Part shown: positions 48,407 to 56,599 of the stretch, piece by piece
How positions within the stretch are numbered: the stretch's first letter is position 1
How the letters are laid out: each line of letters opens with the position of its first letter
Assembly: GCA_018823325.1 (NCBI GenBank)
Contig: JAHJIJ010000032.1
Span: 87,281 to 151,280 of the forward strand
Length of the DNA: 64,000 nucleotides
Direction: 5' to 3'
From: Alphaproteobacteria bacterium
GTDB lineage: Bacteria; Pseudomonadota; Alphaproteobacteria; Sphingomonadales; Sphingomonadaceae
Program-made: the position numbers and the translations under genes
The notes under the pieces: generated by a model
Database searches by the model: none
The model's input: the letters and a program-made list of their open reading frames with translations, nothing else
Told to the model about the DNA's origin: nothing

Positions 48407-48452
48407 GTGTTGGGGCACGGTCAGTCAAAGCCAGGAGGCGCCCAACAGCCCT

Positions 48453-49202
48453 CTAAACCTGCGCCCGGAACGGCGTGAAATCCGTCTGCTCGTCATAAAC
48501 GTCGAGCCCCTCGCGCCGCTTGAAGAAATTGACCGCAAGATAGGTCACCGGCGTCAGCACCACTTCCCAGCCGACCTTCAGCGCCCAGTTCGTCACCATC
48601 ACGGTGAGGACCTGATCGGTCGTCCACACGCCGTAGAAGGCCAGCGGATAGAAGATCAGGCTATCCACGCCCTGCCCTACGATCGTCGAGCCGATCGTGC
48701 GGGTCCACAGATGCTTGCCCTTGGTCAGCAGCTTCATCTTGGCGAGGACGAAGCTGTTGGTCAGTTCGCCCGCCCAGAAGGCGAAGATGGAGGCAAAGAC
48801 GATGCGCGGCACCTGCCCGAACACGGACTCATAGGCCGCCTGCCCTTCCCAGCCTTCCGCCGGCGGGAGCGAGACGACCACCCAGCTCATGAAGGCCATG
48901 AACATCATCGCGGCAAAGCCGGCCCAGATGCAGCGCCGCGCGCGGGCATAGCCATAGACTTCCGTCAGCACGTCGCCCAGCACATAGCCCAGCGGAAAGA
49001 AGAGGATGCCCGCCCCGAACGTGAAACCCCAGAGCGTCGCCAGCTTCGCCGCGCCGATCACATTGGAGAGCAGCAGGATCGCGACGAACGCCGCCATCAC
49101 GAAATCATAATAGCGCAGCCTGTGCCCCGCGAGCGCGCTGGCATCGACATGAGCGATCAAGGGCGGAGCCGCGGCGGACGCAGCATCGGAGAGAGCAGCC
49201 AT
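48453..49202 (-). CDS. Queuosine precursor transporter (VUT family, YhhQ-like)
   Basis: Inner-membrane protein of 249 residues with about six helices. YDFVMAAFVAILLLSNVIGAAK and TFGAGILFFPLGYVLGDVLTEVYGYARAR are the VUT/YhhQ signature, as is AFWAGELTNSFVLAKMK. Proteins of this type import queuine or preQ0/preQ1. The GluQRS gene elsewhere in the window supports a working queuosine system. The start at 49202 lacks a strong ribosome site. It is followed by a palindromic repeat and is divergent from tRNA-Arg. Confidence 0.88.
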   Translation of the reverse strand: MAALSDAASAAAPPLIAHVDASALAGHRLRYYDFVMAAFVAILLLSNVIGAAKLATLWGFTFGAGILFFPLGYVLGDVLTEVYGYARARRCIWAGFAAMMFMAFMSWVVVSLPPAEGWEGQAAYESVFGQVPRIVFASIFAFWAGELTNSFVLAKMKLLTKGKHLWTRTIGSTIVGQGVDSLIFYPLAFYGVWTTDQVLTVMVTNWALKVGWEVVLTPVTYLAVNFFKRREGLDVYDEQTDFTPFRAQV

Positions 49203-49335
49203 GGCGCGGGACTATGCCGCGCGGCGCACCTCCCTGCAATCGCCCTTGAAGGCGGTCAGCGCAGACCGCAAAACCGCAAGATCATCGCTTTGCCATTGCC
49301 AGAGACCAGCGGAACCGGTTAGCGGATCGTTCCGT

Positions 49336-49412
49336 GGCCCCGTAGCTCAGCCGGATAGAGCATTCGCCTTCTAAGCGAATGGTCGCAGGTTCGAATCCTG
49401 CCGGGGTCGCCA
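49336..49412 (+). tRNA. tRNA-Arg (anticodon UCU)
   Basis: A complete 77-base cloverleaf including encoded CCA. Acceptor stem GGCCCCG pairs with CGGGGTC (one G-U), followed by discriminator G. D arm GCTC...GAGC; anticodon stem TTCGC/GCGAA with loop CTTCTAA, giving UCU, which reads AGA/AGG arginine codons; T arm GCAGG-TTCGAAT-CCTGC. No duplicated 3' end is visible in the window, so it is not flanked by an integrated element here. Confidence 0.97.
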
Positions 49413-49446
49413 TTACCTGCCGGTGCCGGACTCCTGGCGCGTTCCG

Positions 49447-50547
49447 TCAGGCAGACGCCGCCGCGACCGGGCGCCGCCGGCGCTTGGCCGCGTAGAGATT
49501 TTCATCAGCCTCGCGCATCAGCAGCTCCAGATGGCTTTGCGCTGCCTTTGCCGTCGCTGTCCCTATGCAGGTCGAAATCCGGATGCGCTCGCCATCGATC
49601 AGGAATGGCTGGGCAATGGCGCTTTCCGCTCGTTCCGGCAGCAGCGCCGCATCCGCCGGGCTCTCCAGCCCGAACTGAATGATCACGAATTCATCGCCAC
49701 CGAGCCGCGCGACGATATCCTCGCTCCGAATGATGCCGCTCAGGCGCTGGGCGACCATCTGGAGCAGCGTATCGCCCGTCGCGTGGCCGAAAGCATCGTT
49801 CACCGGCTTGAACCCATCCAGATCGAGATAGTGAACGGCCACGAACCCCTTCGTCCCGTTCAGCACCACGGATTCATCGAAATGCTCGCGCAACGCCAGC
49901 CGATTGGGCAGGTCCGTAAGCGGATCGCGCCGCGCCAGCGACCCGGAGGTCAGCCGCTTGCCGATCCCGACAACGGCAGCGCCATGCCGATTGGTGACGC
50001 TCTGAACGCCGCCATAGAGAAACGCCAATATCGTCGCGCCCGTCGCCAGCGACATGGCGTCAAGTTGCGCAAAGGCGGCAAGGGCGGAAGGAACGCTGGC
50101 CGCAGCCATACATGGGATGGCGATCGGCGGCCGCAGGCCGGAGCCGGCGGCAATGCCGGCGCAGAAGCCCACCACCAAGCAGACCATCAGTGGCTGCCCC
50201 TCCGCGTCCGTCAGGATGACATGACCGCTGAACAGGCCCAGCGCACAGGAAAAGCCAAGCTGAGGAACAAGGAAGAGCAGTTCCAGCCGCCGCGCCTCCA
50301 CCGCATCGAAACTGCTCGAAAGCGCCCGCTTGCGCAGCTTGATCGTCACCGCGAGCCGCGCCGAAATGGCGATGACCCCGGCGACACCAAGCGCAGTCGA
50401 GAGGGAATCCCCGGTCTCCTGCGCGATCAGCACGACGCTGAGGGTGAAGGCAACCGCCATGATTGCAGCCGGCGTGACATTGACGAACAGGCTGCGCACC
50501 AGTTCGACGTAAACCCTGTCCGCAAGCAATAGCTGTCGGTTGGCCAT
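49447..50547 (-). CDS. Membrane-bound diguanylate cyclase (GGDEF)
   Basis: Makes cyclic di-GMP from two GTP. The 366-residue protein has five to six N-terminal membrane helices (about residues 20-185) forming a MASE-like sensor region, then a GGDEF domain. The active site is intact: ARLGGDEFVIIQFG, with the metal-binding Asp in VHYLDLDGFKPVNDAFGH. The inhibitory I-site RxxD occurs five residues before (RSEDIVARLGGDEF), so product feedback is likely. No EAL domain is present. The signal it senses is unknown. It is convergent with tRNA-Arg. Confidence 0.92.
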   Translation of the reverse strand: MANRQLLLADRVYVELVRSLFVNVTPAAIMAVAFTLSVVLIAQETGDSLSTALGVAGVIAISARLAVTIKLRKRALSSSFDAVEARRLELLFLVPQLGFSCALGLFSGHVILTDAEGQPLMVCLVVGFCAGIAAGSGLRPPIAIPCMAAASVPSALAAFAQLDAMSLATGATILAFLYGGVQSVTNRHGAAVVGIGKRLTSGSLARRDPLTDLPNRLALREHFDESVVLNGTKGFVAVHYLDLDGFKPVNDAFGHATGDTLLQMVAQRLSGIIRSEDIVARLGGDEFVIIQFGLESPADAALLPERAESAIAQPFLIDGERIRISTCIGTATAKAAQSHLELLMREADENLYAAKRRRRPVAAASA

Positions 50548-50775
50548 TATCCTCTTCCTAAGCCATAACTTATCAGAAGAACGCGTCAGTGCCGAGAACG
50601 TTCGCCCGGCGCTTGCCCGCCTGCCCGCAAAGAGCGGGTTTGCGCCAGCCTGCCCCCATGGCCCCTTGCCAGTTCCGCCGAGTCCGCGTTAGGTTGCACC
50701 TCGCTAAATTTGCTCTTTGATCTCAGCAGTTTCCCCGCGCCGCCGGGCGCCTTGCTCATGAGAGGATTTGACGCC

Positions 50776-51783
50776 ATGCGACCCTCCCCCTTCCATGCCT
50801 CCCTGTCCCGCCGCGAGACCATGAAGCTGGGCGCCATTGCCGCTGTCGGCATGGCTTTTGGCGCAAGTGCCTGCGCCAGCGCCAGTGACGGCGCGAACGA
50901 GACAGCCGCCAATCAGGCTGCCGGCGCTCCCGCCTCCGGCCTTGCGCCCATCACCAAGGCCATTCCCTCCACCGGCGAGCGAATTCCCGTCATTGGCCTT
51001 GGCACCAATCAGTACAGCGTCGAGAGCGAGGAAGAACTCGCCCAGCTCCAGCAAGTGCTCGAGGCCATGGCGCAGCAGGGCGGCAAGGTGATCGACACCG
51101 CGCGCGGCTACGGTCGCGCCGAGGAAGTGATCGGCACGCTTCTCCAACGCATGAGCAAGCGCAGCGACTTCTTCATTTCCACCAAGACATCCATTCGCGG
51201 CGATTTTGGCGACCCGGACACCGAGGTGCAGACCGCACTCGACCGGCTGAAGGTCGACATGATCGACCTGCTGCTGATCCATAACCTCCACGGCACCGAT
51301 GCGCTGATGCCCGCGCTCATCCGCGCCAAGGAAGCCGGCAAGCTGCGCTATATCGGCATGAGCACCTCGACCGACGCGCAATATGAAGAGCAGATGGCGG
51401 GTATGCGCAAATATCCGCTCGATTTCATCCAGGTGGACTATTCCATCGCCAATCGCAGCGCGGCCGATGCGATCATCCCGCTGGCGCAGGAGCGCAAGAT
51501 GGCGGTGATGGTGAACATGCCGTTCGGCGGGCGGCGCGATGCGCAGACGACCACTTTCGGCCGCGTCTCGGGCAAGCCGCTGCCGGACTGGGCGAAAGAC
51601 ATCGATGCGACCAGCTGGGCGCAGATCTTCCTCAAATATGTCGTCTCGCATCCGGGCGTGACGGTCGCCATTCCGGGCACCACGCAGGTGCGCCACATCA
51701 TCGACAATCAGGGCGCCGGCCGGGGCCGCCTGCCCGATGCCGCGATGCGCGCCGAGATGGAGCGCTACTGGGATTCGATCTGA
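50776..51783 (+). CDS. Aldo/keto reductase with Tat signal peptide
   Basis: NADPH-type aldo/keto reductase of 335 residues. The N terminus carries a twin-arginine motif (LSRRETMKLG) followed by a moderately hydrophobic stretch ending near ASACAS, so it is probably folded in the cytoplasm and exported by Tat. The tetrad of the family is seen: Asp in GGKVIDTARGYGRAEE with the nearby Tyr, Lys in FFISTKTS and His in DLLLIHNLHGTD. The cofactor is usually loaded before export. ATG 50776 has AGAGGA upstream. The dioxygenase gene converges on it. Confidence 0.87.
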   Translation: MRPSPFHASLSRRETMKLGAIAAVGMAFGASACASASDGANETAANQAAGAPASGLAPITKAIPSTGERIPVIGLGTNQYSVESEEELAQLQQVLEAMAQQGGKVIDTARGYGRAEEVIGTLLQRMSKRSDFFISTKTSIRGDFGDPDTEVQTALDRLKVDMIDLLLIHNLHGTDALMPALIRAKEAGKLRYIGMSTSTDAQYEEQMAGMRKYPLDFIQVDYSIANRSAADAIIPLAQERKMAVMVNMPFGGRRDAQTTTFGRVSGKPLPDWAKDIDATSWAQIFLKYVVSHPGVTVAIPGTTQVRHIIDNQGAGRGRLPDAAMRAEMERYWDSI

Positions 51784-51788
51784 GGTGC

Positions 51789-51804
51789 CGGGGGCTCGCC
51801 CCCG
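51789..51804. terminator. Hairpin between convergent reductase and dioxygenase genes
   Basis: CGGGGG-CTCG-CCCCCG, a perfect six-base GC stem with a four-base loop starting six bases after the reductase stop. No T-run follows on either strand, so it may pause rather than fully stop transcription from both sides. Confidence 0.5.
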
Positions 51805-51817
51805 ACTCCGCTGATTT

Positions 51818-52876
51818 CTAGTCGCGCATCAGGCTCCGCGCCGCGCGCAGGCTCTCGTCGGTGTTGACCAGCATCGACCAGCCCTGCGCGTGCTGGCTCT
51901 CCAGCAGCCGACCGATCTCGCGATAGCCGCGCGCCACCGGATAATGCTCATGCGCCTCCAGCCACAGGCGCAGCAGCAGCCGCTCGCGGCCGGGCGTGTT
52001 CCGGAAGCCGGTGCGCGAATGCATGACGCGGAAATTGTGCCAGAAGATCATCTCGCCCGGCTGCAGGGTGAAGGAGACCATGAACTCCGGTCGCCCGGCC
52101 ACGCCGGAGAGGAAACGCAGCGCCTCGACCAGCTTGTCCGGCACCGGCTCGCCGCGAATGTCCGCGGCCTGCGCGATGAAGATGATGTAATTGTAGATGC
52201 CGATGTGCCCATCGATCACGGAGAAGGTGGGCACCTTGTAATCCGTCACGCTCTCCATGCTGGTGGGATAGTAATAGCCCTCCTCCAGCACCGCCAGCAG
52301 GTCCGGCCGCTCCTGCCGGATCGCCTCGTAGATCGCGGCCGCGCTGACCAGCCCGCTCACCCCGCCCTCCTCCGACGTCACGACCGACGCGAGGCTGAGA
52401 ATCTCGTGATAATCGGTGTGCGGCCCCAGCTCGGTATCGTTGAGATAGCCGCGCCGCTCCGGATTGGGCTCCTTGCGGACCAGCCCGATGCGGTCATGCC
52501 GGGCGCTCTGCTCGACCGCACGGCCAAGATGCGTGCCAAGGCCGAAATGCAGGCGCTGGAAGGCCGGCAAATCGTAGCGAGACAGATCAATGCCGGTGAT
52601 CAGCACCGCCCCGCGCCCCGCCAAGAGATCATAGTTCACCGCCGCCATCAGGCGCGCGATCTCGGGCGCGCCGAAATCCTCCCGCGTCACGGCATCCGGC
52701 GCGCAACCCTGCGTCGCGCGGACAGCCTCATCGATCGCCTCGAGCTGGGCCGGGCCCAGCCGACGGGTCAGGCCCTCGGCGCCGCCGCCGAGCGTGCTCG
52801 TCCACGCGCCCGAAGGCTTGCCGAGCCGCGTCGTGTCCATATCCGCCATGCCTGTTCCCGATTGTGTCCCGATCAT
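51818..52876 (-). CDS. TauD/TfdA-family Fe(II)/2-oxoglutarate-dependent dioxygenase
   Basis: Oxygenase of 352 residues that hydroxylates a small acid using Fe(II) and 2-oxoglutarate. Iron ligands: the HxD pair in LGPHTDYHEILSL and the distal His in FRVMHSRTGFRNT; the Arg that binds 2-oxoglutarate lies in LLLRLWLEAHEH. The ATG at 52876 overlaps the stop of the FAD oxidoreductase (ATGA); an in-frame ATG at 52849 is an alternative. Substrates of this superfamily include taurine, 2,4-D and amino acids; the coupling to an FAD enzyme and an aromatic-acid-type transporter gives no firm choice. Confidence 0.88.
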   Translation of the reverse strand: MIGTQSGTGMADMDTTRLGKPSGAWTSTLGGGAEGLTRRLGPAQLEAIDEAVRATQGCAPDAVTREDFGAPEIARLMAAVNYDLLAGRGAVLITGIDLSRYDLPAFQRLHFGLGTHLGRAVEQSARHDRIGLVRKEPNPERRGYLNDTELGPHTDYHEILSLASVVTSEEGGVSGLVSAAAIYEAIRQERPDLLAVLEEGYYYPTSMESVTDYKVPTFSVIDGHIGIYNYIIFIAQAADIRGEPVPDKLVEALRFLSGVAGRPEFMVSFTLQPGEMIFWHNFRVMHSRTGFRNTPGRERLLLRLWLEAHEHYPVARGYREIGRLLESQHAQGWSMLVNTDESLRAARSLMRD

Positions 52877-54342
52877 TCCGCTGCCGCGCTCTGCGCCTGC
52901 ACGCCTGGCTGATCATGCAGGAACACGCCTTGCCGTCGCAACTCGGCCTGCAGCGAGGCGACATCGAGGGCGCGAGGCTGGACACCGGCATTCACCGACA
53001 GCGCAGCCGCCGCACCGGCGGCCTGGCCGGTCAGCCAGCATTGCGGAATCTCGCGCATGAAGCCGTGTGAGTTGGCATCGCAGCTGATGTGCTTGCCGCC
53101 CGCCAGCAGCCCGTCGAGCCGGCGCGGCACGAGAGCGCCATAGGGCACCGAGATCACCGGATATTTGAGACTGACCGAGGGGCTGACACCGACCTCGTCC
53201 GGCAGGGCGATACCGTCCGCCCACTGGCTGCGCAGGATCTTGCCGACGCCGACCAGCCGTCGCGTGTGGCGCACGCCGAGTTGCGAGGCGCTCTGCAGCA
53301 TGTAGCACTGCTCGAAACCCGGTGCGTGCGCGAGGAAGAACTCCCAGTGCGTCTGCATGAAGCGGTGCGAGCGGATCTCCAGTTCGGTCTGATCGTCAAC
53401 GTCCAGCGCCGAGAGGCCGGACTGGCGCGGCCCGAGGAACAGCGCGATGTCATTGCGCCAGGAGACATAAGGCGGCTGGAAGAAGCCCAGCCGCTCGCGG
53501 CCGAGCTTGGCGAACTCGGCATATTGCTCCGGCTCGTTGGCGCGGAAGGCCAGCCAGCGGTCCATGTCCACGCCGCCCAGCATGAAAGCGGTGTTCGCGC
53601 TGTGGTGGACGTCACCTTCCTCGATATCGGTATCGAACTCGGCACCGGCCCGCGCGAAGATGTCGCCATCGCCGGTGGTGTCCACGACCACCTTGGCCCG
53701 CAGCGCCTGCCGCCCTGCCTTGGATTCGAACACCACACCCTCGACCTTGCCGTCCGCCACCATCGGCACGGCGGCCCAGCTGTGGAAGACCAGCCGCACG
53801 CCGGCGGCCAGCAACATTTCCTGGCTAATGACCTTGAGCCGCTCCGGATCGAGCGTGGGCGACCAGCAGACCGTGCCGTGGAAGGCTGCCGTGCGCTGGC
53901 CCCAATAGCTGGCCTTGCGCGGATCGCGCGAACCCCAGTCGGCGCGCGGCGGGCCGGCAAGACCCGCAGCGGGCAAGCGGCCGAGCACATCATTGGCGAA
54001 GCCCTGGATCACCTGCCGTCCGGTCCAGTCGGTCATTCGGTCGATCCAGATCACCAGACCGCCGGTGGAGAGACCGCCCAAATGGTTATACCGCTCCATG
54101 AGCACGACATCCGCGCCGGCCTGCGCCGCAGCCCAGGCCGCCGCCGTGCCCGAGGGACCACCGCCGACCACCAGCACATCGCAGCTATGATAGACCGGGA
54201 TCTCGCGCGCGGGTTCAACCCAGCTGCCCGTACCATTGGCGCGCGGCAAAACGCGTCCGCCTGTCTCAAACACGTCAGAGGCCAGAAAACGGTCCTCTGA
54301 CTGGCGTACCTCACGAACCTTTGGAGCCTCTCCCTCGGCCAT
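52873..54342 (-). CDS. FAD-dependent oxidoreductase (FAD_oxidored family)
   Basis: Flavoprotein of 489 residues. The dinucleotide-binding fingerprint is VLVVGGGPSGTAAAWAAAQAG, followed by MERYNHLGGLSTGGLV. A second FAD contact is VVVDTTGDGDIFARAGAEF. CWLTGQAAGAAAALSVNAG near the C terminus completes the fold. The family includes fumarate-reductase-like and thiazole-biosynthesis-like proteins, with most functions unknown. ATG 54342 has GAGAGGA six bases upstream; a TTG just before it is rejected. It is coupled to the dioxygenase gene and divergent from the MFS gene. Confidence 0.88.
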   Translation of the reverse strand: MAEGEAPKVREVRQSEDRFLASDVFETGGRVLPRANGTGSWVEPAREIPVYHSCDVLVVGGGPSGTAAAWAAAQAGADVVLMERYNHLGGLSTGGLVIWIDRMTDWTGRQVIQGFANDVLGRLPAAGLAGPPRADWGSRDPRKASYWGQRTAAFHGTVCWSPTLDPERLKVISQEMLLAAGVRLVFHSWAAVPMVADGKVEGVVFESKAGRQALRAKVVVDTTGDGDIFARAGAEFDTDIEEGDVHHSANTAFMLGGVDMDRWLAFRANEPEQYAEFAKLGRERLGFFQPPYVSWRNDIALFLGPRQSGLSALDVDDQTELEIRSHRFMQTHWEFFLAHAPGFEQCYMLQSASQLGVRHTRRLVGVGKILRSQWADGIALPDEVGVSPSVSLKYPVISVPYGALVPRRLDGLLAGGKHISCDANSHGFMREIPQCWLTGQAAGAAAALSVNAGVQPRALDVASLQAELRRQGVFLHDQPGVQAQSAAAE

Positions 54343-54414
54343 CAACTATCCTCTCTTCCTTGATTCGGGCATTCTTACTCAAAAGCCGCAAAATTACATT
54401 CGTCCATAGAAAGC

Positions 54415-54454
54415 TTGCTAATTATTAGAGCAGGTGTAGCTATTTATGTAGCAA
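54415..54454. promoter_or_regulatory. AT-rich divergent promoter region with inverted repeat
   Basis: Between the FAD oxidoreductase and the MFS gene lies the most AT-rich stretch near here (about 54360-54460). It has TTGCTA (54415-54420) inverted as TAGCAA (54449-54454). This could be a binding site for a repressor of both genes. No regulator gene is next to it. Confidence 0.35.
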
Positions 54455-54525
54455 AATGATGAGCGCCACCGATGAAACCGGGGCGAGACGCGGCAAAGCT
54501 GCGCGAAGAGGGAGAAGTCTGCGGT

Positions 54526-55911
54526 ATGGCCAGAACGGCGCAAACGGTTGATCTTGCGACTCTGCTCGATGGGCGGAAGCTCACCCCATTCAATTATCTG
54601 CTGATCATGCTCTCCTGGCTCGTCACACTGTTCGACGGGCTGGACATGATGATGATGTCGTTCACCGCGCCCTACATGCAGGACGAGCTGGGCCTGACGG
54701 ATATCGAGATTGGCAATGCCTTTTCGGCCGGCACGGTCGGCATGGTCGTGGGCGGCCTGATCTTCACTTATGTGGGCGACCGGATCGGACGGCGGCCGAC
54801 GATCATCCTGTGCACCTTCGCGTTCGGCATCCTCACCTTCCTCACCGGCTTTGCGACCAATTATCCCGCCTTGCTGACGCTGCGCTTTCTCGATGGCCTG
54901 GCCATCGGCGGCGCGCTGCCGCTGGCCTGGGCGCTCAATGTGGAATTCGTGCCGCCCAAGATGCGCGCCACGGTCGTCGCCTTCATCATGATGGGCTTCA
55001 GCCTCGGCAGCGCGGCCGCTGCGCCGCTCACCAACATGATCGCCCCGACGCATGGCTGGGAAGGCGTCTATTTCGCCGGCGGCATCGGCTCGGTGATCTG
55101 CGCCGCCGCCATCGCCATCTTCCTGCCCGAGTCGCCGCGCTTCCTGGCCAGCAAGGGCATCAAGCCGCAGCTCATCGTCTCCACCCTCAAGCGGCTGGAC
55201 CGGACCATAGACGTTCAGGCGGACGATCGCTTCATCCTGGGCGACGAAGGCAAGCAGAAGCGCAATTTCCGCGTGAGCGATCTGTTCGTCGGCAATCTGC
55301 GGCTGCTCACGCCGATCATCTGGATCGGCTATGGCGCGAGCGCACTGGGTATCTTCTTCAAGTCGGCCTTCGGTCCGCTGGTGCTGGAGCGGATGGACGT
55401 GGCGCGCGAGACGGCCGCCAATGTCTCGGCCATCGGCGCCCTGCTCGGCGCCATTGCCGGTGTGGTGATCATGCGCCTCTCCGCGCGCTACGGGCTCAAG
55501 TTCGCGGCGACCTGCACGCTGCTCATCGTGCCGATGGCGGTGGGTATCGGCATGGAGTGGATTCCGCGCGCGCTGCTGCTGCCGACCATCGTCGTGCAGA
55601 GCATGCTGGTGGGCGGCTGCCACGCCGCGATCATCAGCCAGCTTGCGCTCTATTATCCGAGCGCCATCCGCGCGAGCGCCGGCGGCTGGGCCTCGGCCGT
55701 GGGCAAGATCGGCGGCATCGTCGGCCCGCTGATCGGCGGCGCGATCCTCGCCAGCGGCATTCCCGCCGTGCGGACCTATGCCATCGCGGCAATCTGCCCG
55801 TTCATCCTGTTCCTCTCGATCCTCATCATCAACATGCTGCTCAAACGCCCCGAACGCCCGCTGCCAGCCGATGTTCAACCCGAAGCGGAAGCCAAGGCGG
55901 CGCCGGCTTAG
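54526..55911 (+). CDS. MFS transporter, aromatic acid:H+ symporter (AAHS) type
   Basis: Twelve-helix inner-membrane symporter of 461 residues. The AAHS signature near the first helix is LFDGLDMMMMSFTAPYMQ; motif A is GDRIGRRPTIILC. LPLAWALNVEFVPPKMRATVV lies in helix 4-5. Members import aromatic acids such as 4-hydroxybenzoate, protocatechuate or gallate. I start at ATG 54526, which follows GGGAGAAG; the upstream ATG at 54472 lacks a site. It is divergent from the FAD oxidoreductase-dioxygenase pair and probably imports their substrate. Confidence 0.87.
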   Translation: MARTAQTVDLATLLDGRKLTPFNYLLIMLSWLVTLFDGLDMMMMSFTAPYMQDELGLTDIEIGNAFSAGTVGMVVGGLIFTYVGDRIGRRPTIILCTFAFGILTFLTGFATNYPALLTLRFLDGLAIGGALPLAWALNVEFVPPKMRATVVAFIMMGFSLGSAAAAPLTNMIAPTHGWEGVYFAGGIGSVICAAAIAIFLPESPRFLASKGIKPQLIVSTLKRLDRTIDVQADDRFILGDEGKQKRNFRVSDLFVGNLRLLTPIIWIGYGASALGIFFKSAFGPLVLERMDVARETAANVSAIGALLGAIAGVVIMRLSARYGLKFAATCTLLIVPMAVGIGMEWIPRALLLPTIVVQSMLVGGCHAAIISQLALYYPSAIRASAGGWASAVGKIGGIVGPLIGGAILASGIPAVRTYAIAAICPFILFLSILIINMLLKRPERPLPADVQPEAEAKAAPA

Positions 55912-56069
55912 GGCTTTCGAACGAGGCCCAAATCCCGGACGTGACAACAAATCTGCCACTGCTCTCTTCCCTTCAGGAGAGAGAAACGGAGGCTTGGCAG
56001 CTTACTGCCTAGCCGCAGTTGAGAGGGGGCAAGCAGCTGGCGAGTGCCTTCCGCGCCTCCACCCACGCC

Positions 56070-56218
56070 GTCACCCCGGGCTTGACCCGGGGTCCAGCTT
56101 TCTTTCCTGCCAACTGCGATCGCACCGGGAATATCCCGGTTCATGGGGTTCGGGCGAAAACGACGCTCGCCTGATTGTGCAAAAGGTCAGCTGGACCCCG
56201 GGTCAAGCCCGGGGTGAC
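56070..56218. repeat. 30-base perfect inverted repeat
   Basis: Arms at 56070-56099 (starts GTCACCCCGGGCTTGACC) and 56189-56218 are exact reverse complements over 30 bases, separated by 89 bases. Each arm is itself partly palindromic (CCCGGGCTTGACCCGGG). This is the form of a REP doublet widely seen in alphaproteobacterial genomes. Confidence 0.85.
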
Positions 56219-56370
56219 GGGAAAGGGATCGGCCTGCCTCCAAACTGTACCGCTTCCCTCAACCTGTCCTACACAAACCCCATTCGGCTATGAAACTACA
56301 CGCAGCGCCGCTCGCGCGCTCTTTGACATCGTCAAAAAATTCCATTGAAAATCATGTACTTCGTTTGCCG

Positions 56371-56397
56371 AAAGGAGGACTTTCATGAAACCTCCAT
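56371..56397 (+). other. Hairpin-locked Shine-Dalgarno with four-codon frame
   Basis: AAAGGAGG is six bases before ATG 56385; the frame reads Met-Lys-Pro-Pro-stop. GGAGG (56374-56378) can pair with CCTCC (56391-56395), with partial pairing inside, hiding both the ribosome site and the start. This could be a leader or a chance match. No downstream gene on the same strand exists to be regulated, which weakens the case. Confidence 0.25.
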
Positions 56398-56599
56398 GAC
56401 TTCCATGCGCGATGATCGAGAACTTCCGATCCTCAACTGGCGCAAATCCGCGCTTTTTCAGGCACAGCAGAACCCGCGACGGATGCCGAACCGGCGCCAT
56501 CGTGCATCAAAAAGCGCGTCAAACCGATCTGTCGGCACACCAACGGCGCCAATGCGCGCATCACTCGGCGCGAAGATCAAACCGAGGTGATTCGCCAGC

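Larger units (their letters stand above)
55912..56599. other. 688-base intergenic region
   Basis: Between the MFS gene and pgi (convergent). It holds a 30-base inverted repeat (56070-56218) and an AT-rich stretch (56280-56400) with a TTGACA hexamer at 56323-56328. A near-perfect AAAGGAGG at 56371-56378 stands before an ATG at 56385 that opens only a four-codon frame. A longer frame (81 codons, 56345-56590) exists, but its basic, repetitive residues and lack of a ribosome site make it a doubtful gene. No RNA family is recognised. Confidence 0.6.

Noticed and set aside
49336..49412. tRNA-Arg as an integration site for a mobile element
   Set aside because: No integrase, no repeated tRNA end and ordinary chromosomal genes on both sides.
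54418..55959. Open frame of 513 codons antisense to the AAHS transporter
   Set aside because: Composition (His, Asp, Arg, Glu, Ala) typical of mirror frames; the transporter on the plus strand is complete.
56288..56500. 70-codon frame on the minus strand between the MFS gene and pgi
   Set aside because: No ribosome site, no motif, and odd composition. The opposite 81-codon frame is equally weak, so neither is listed as a gene.
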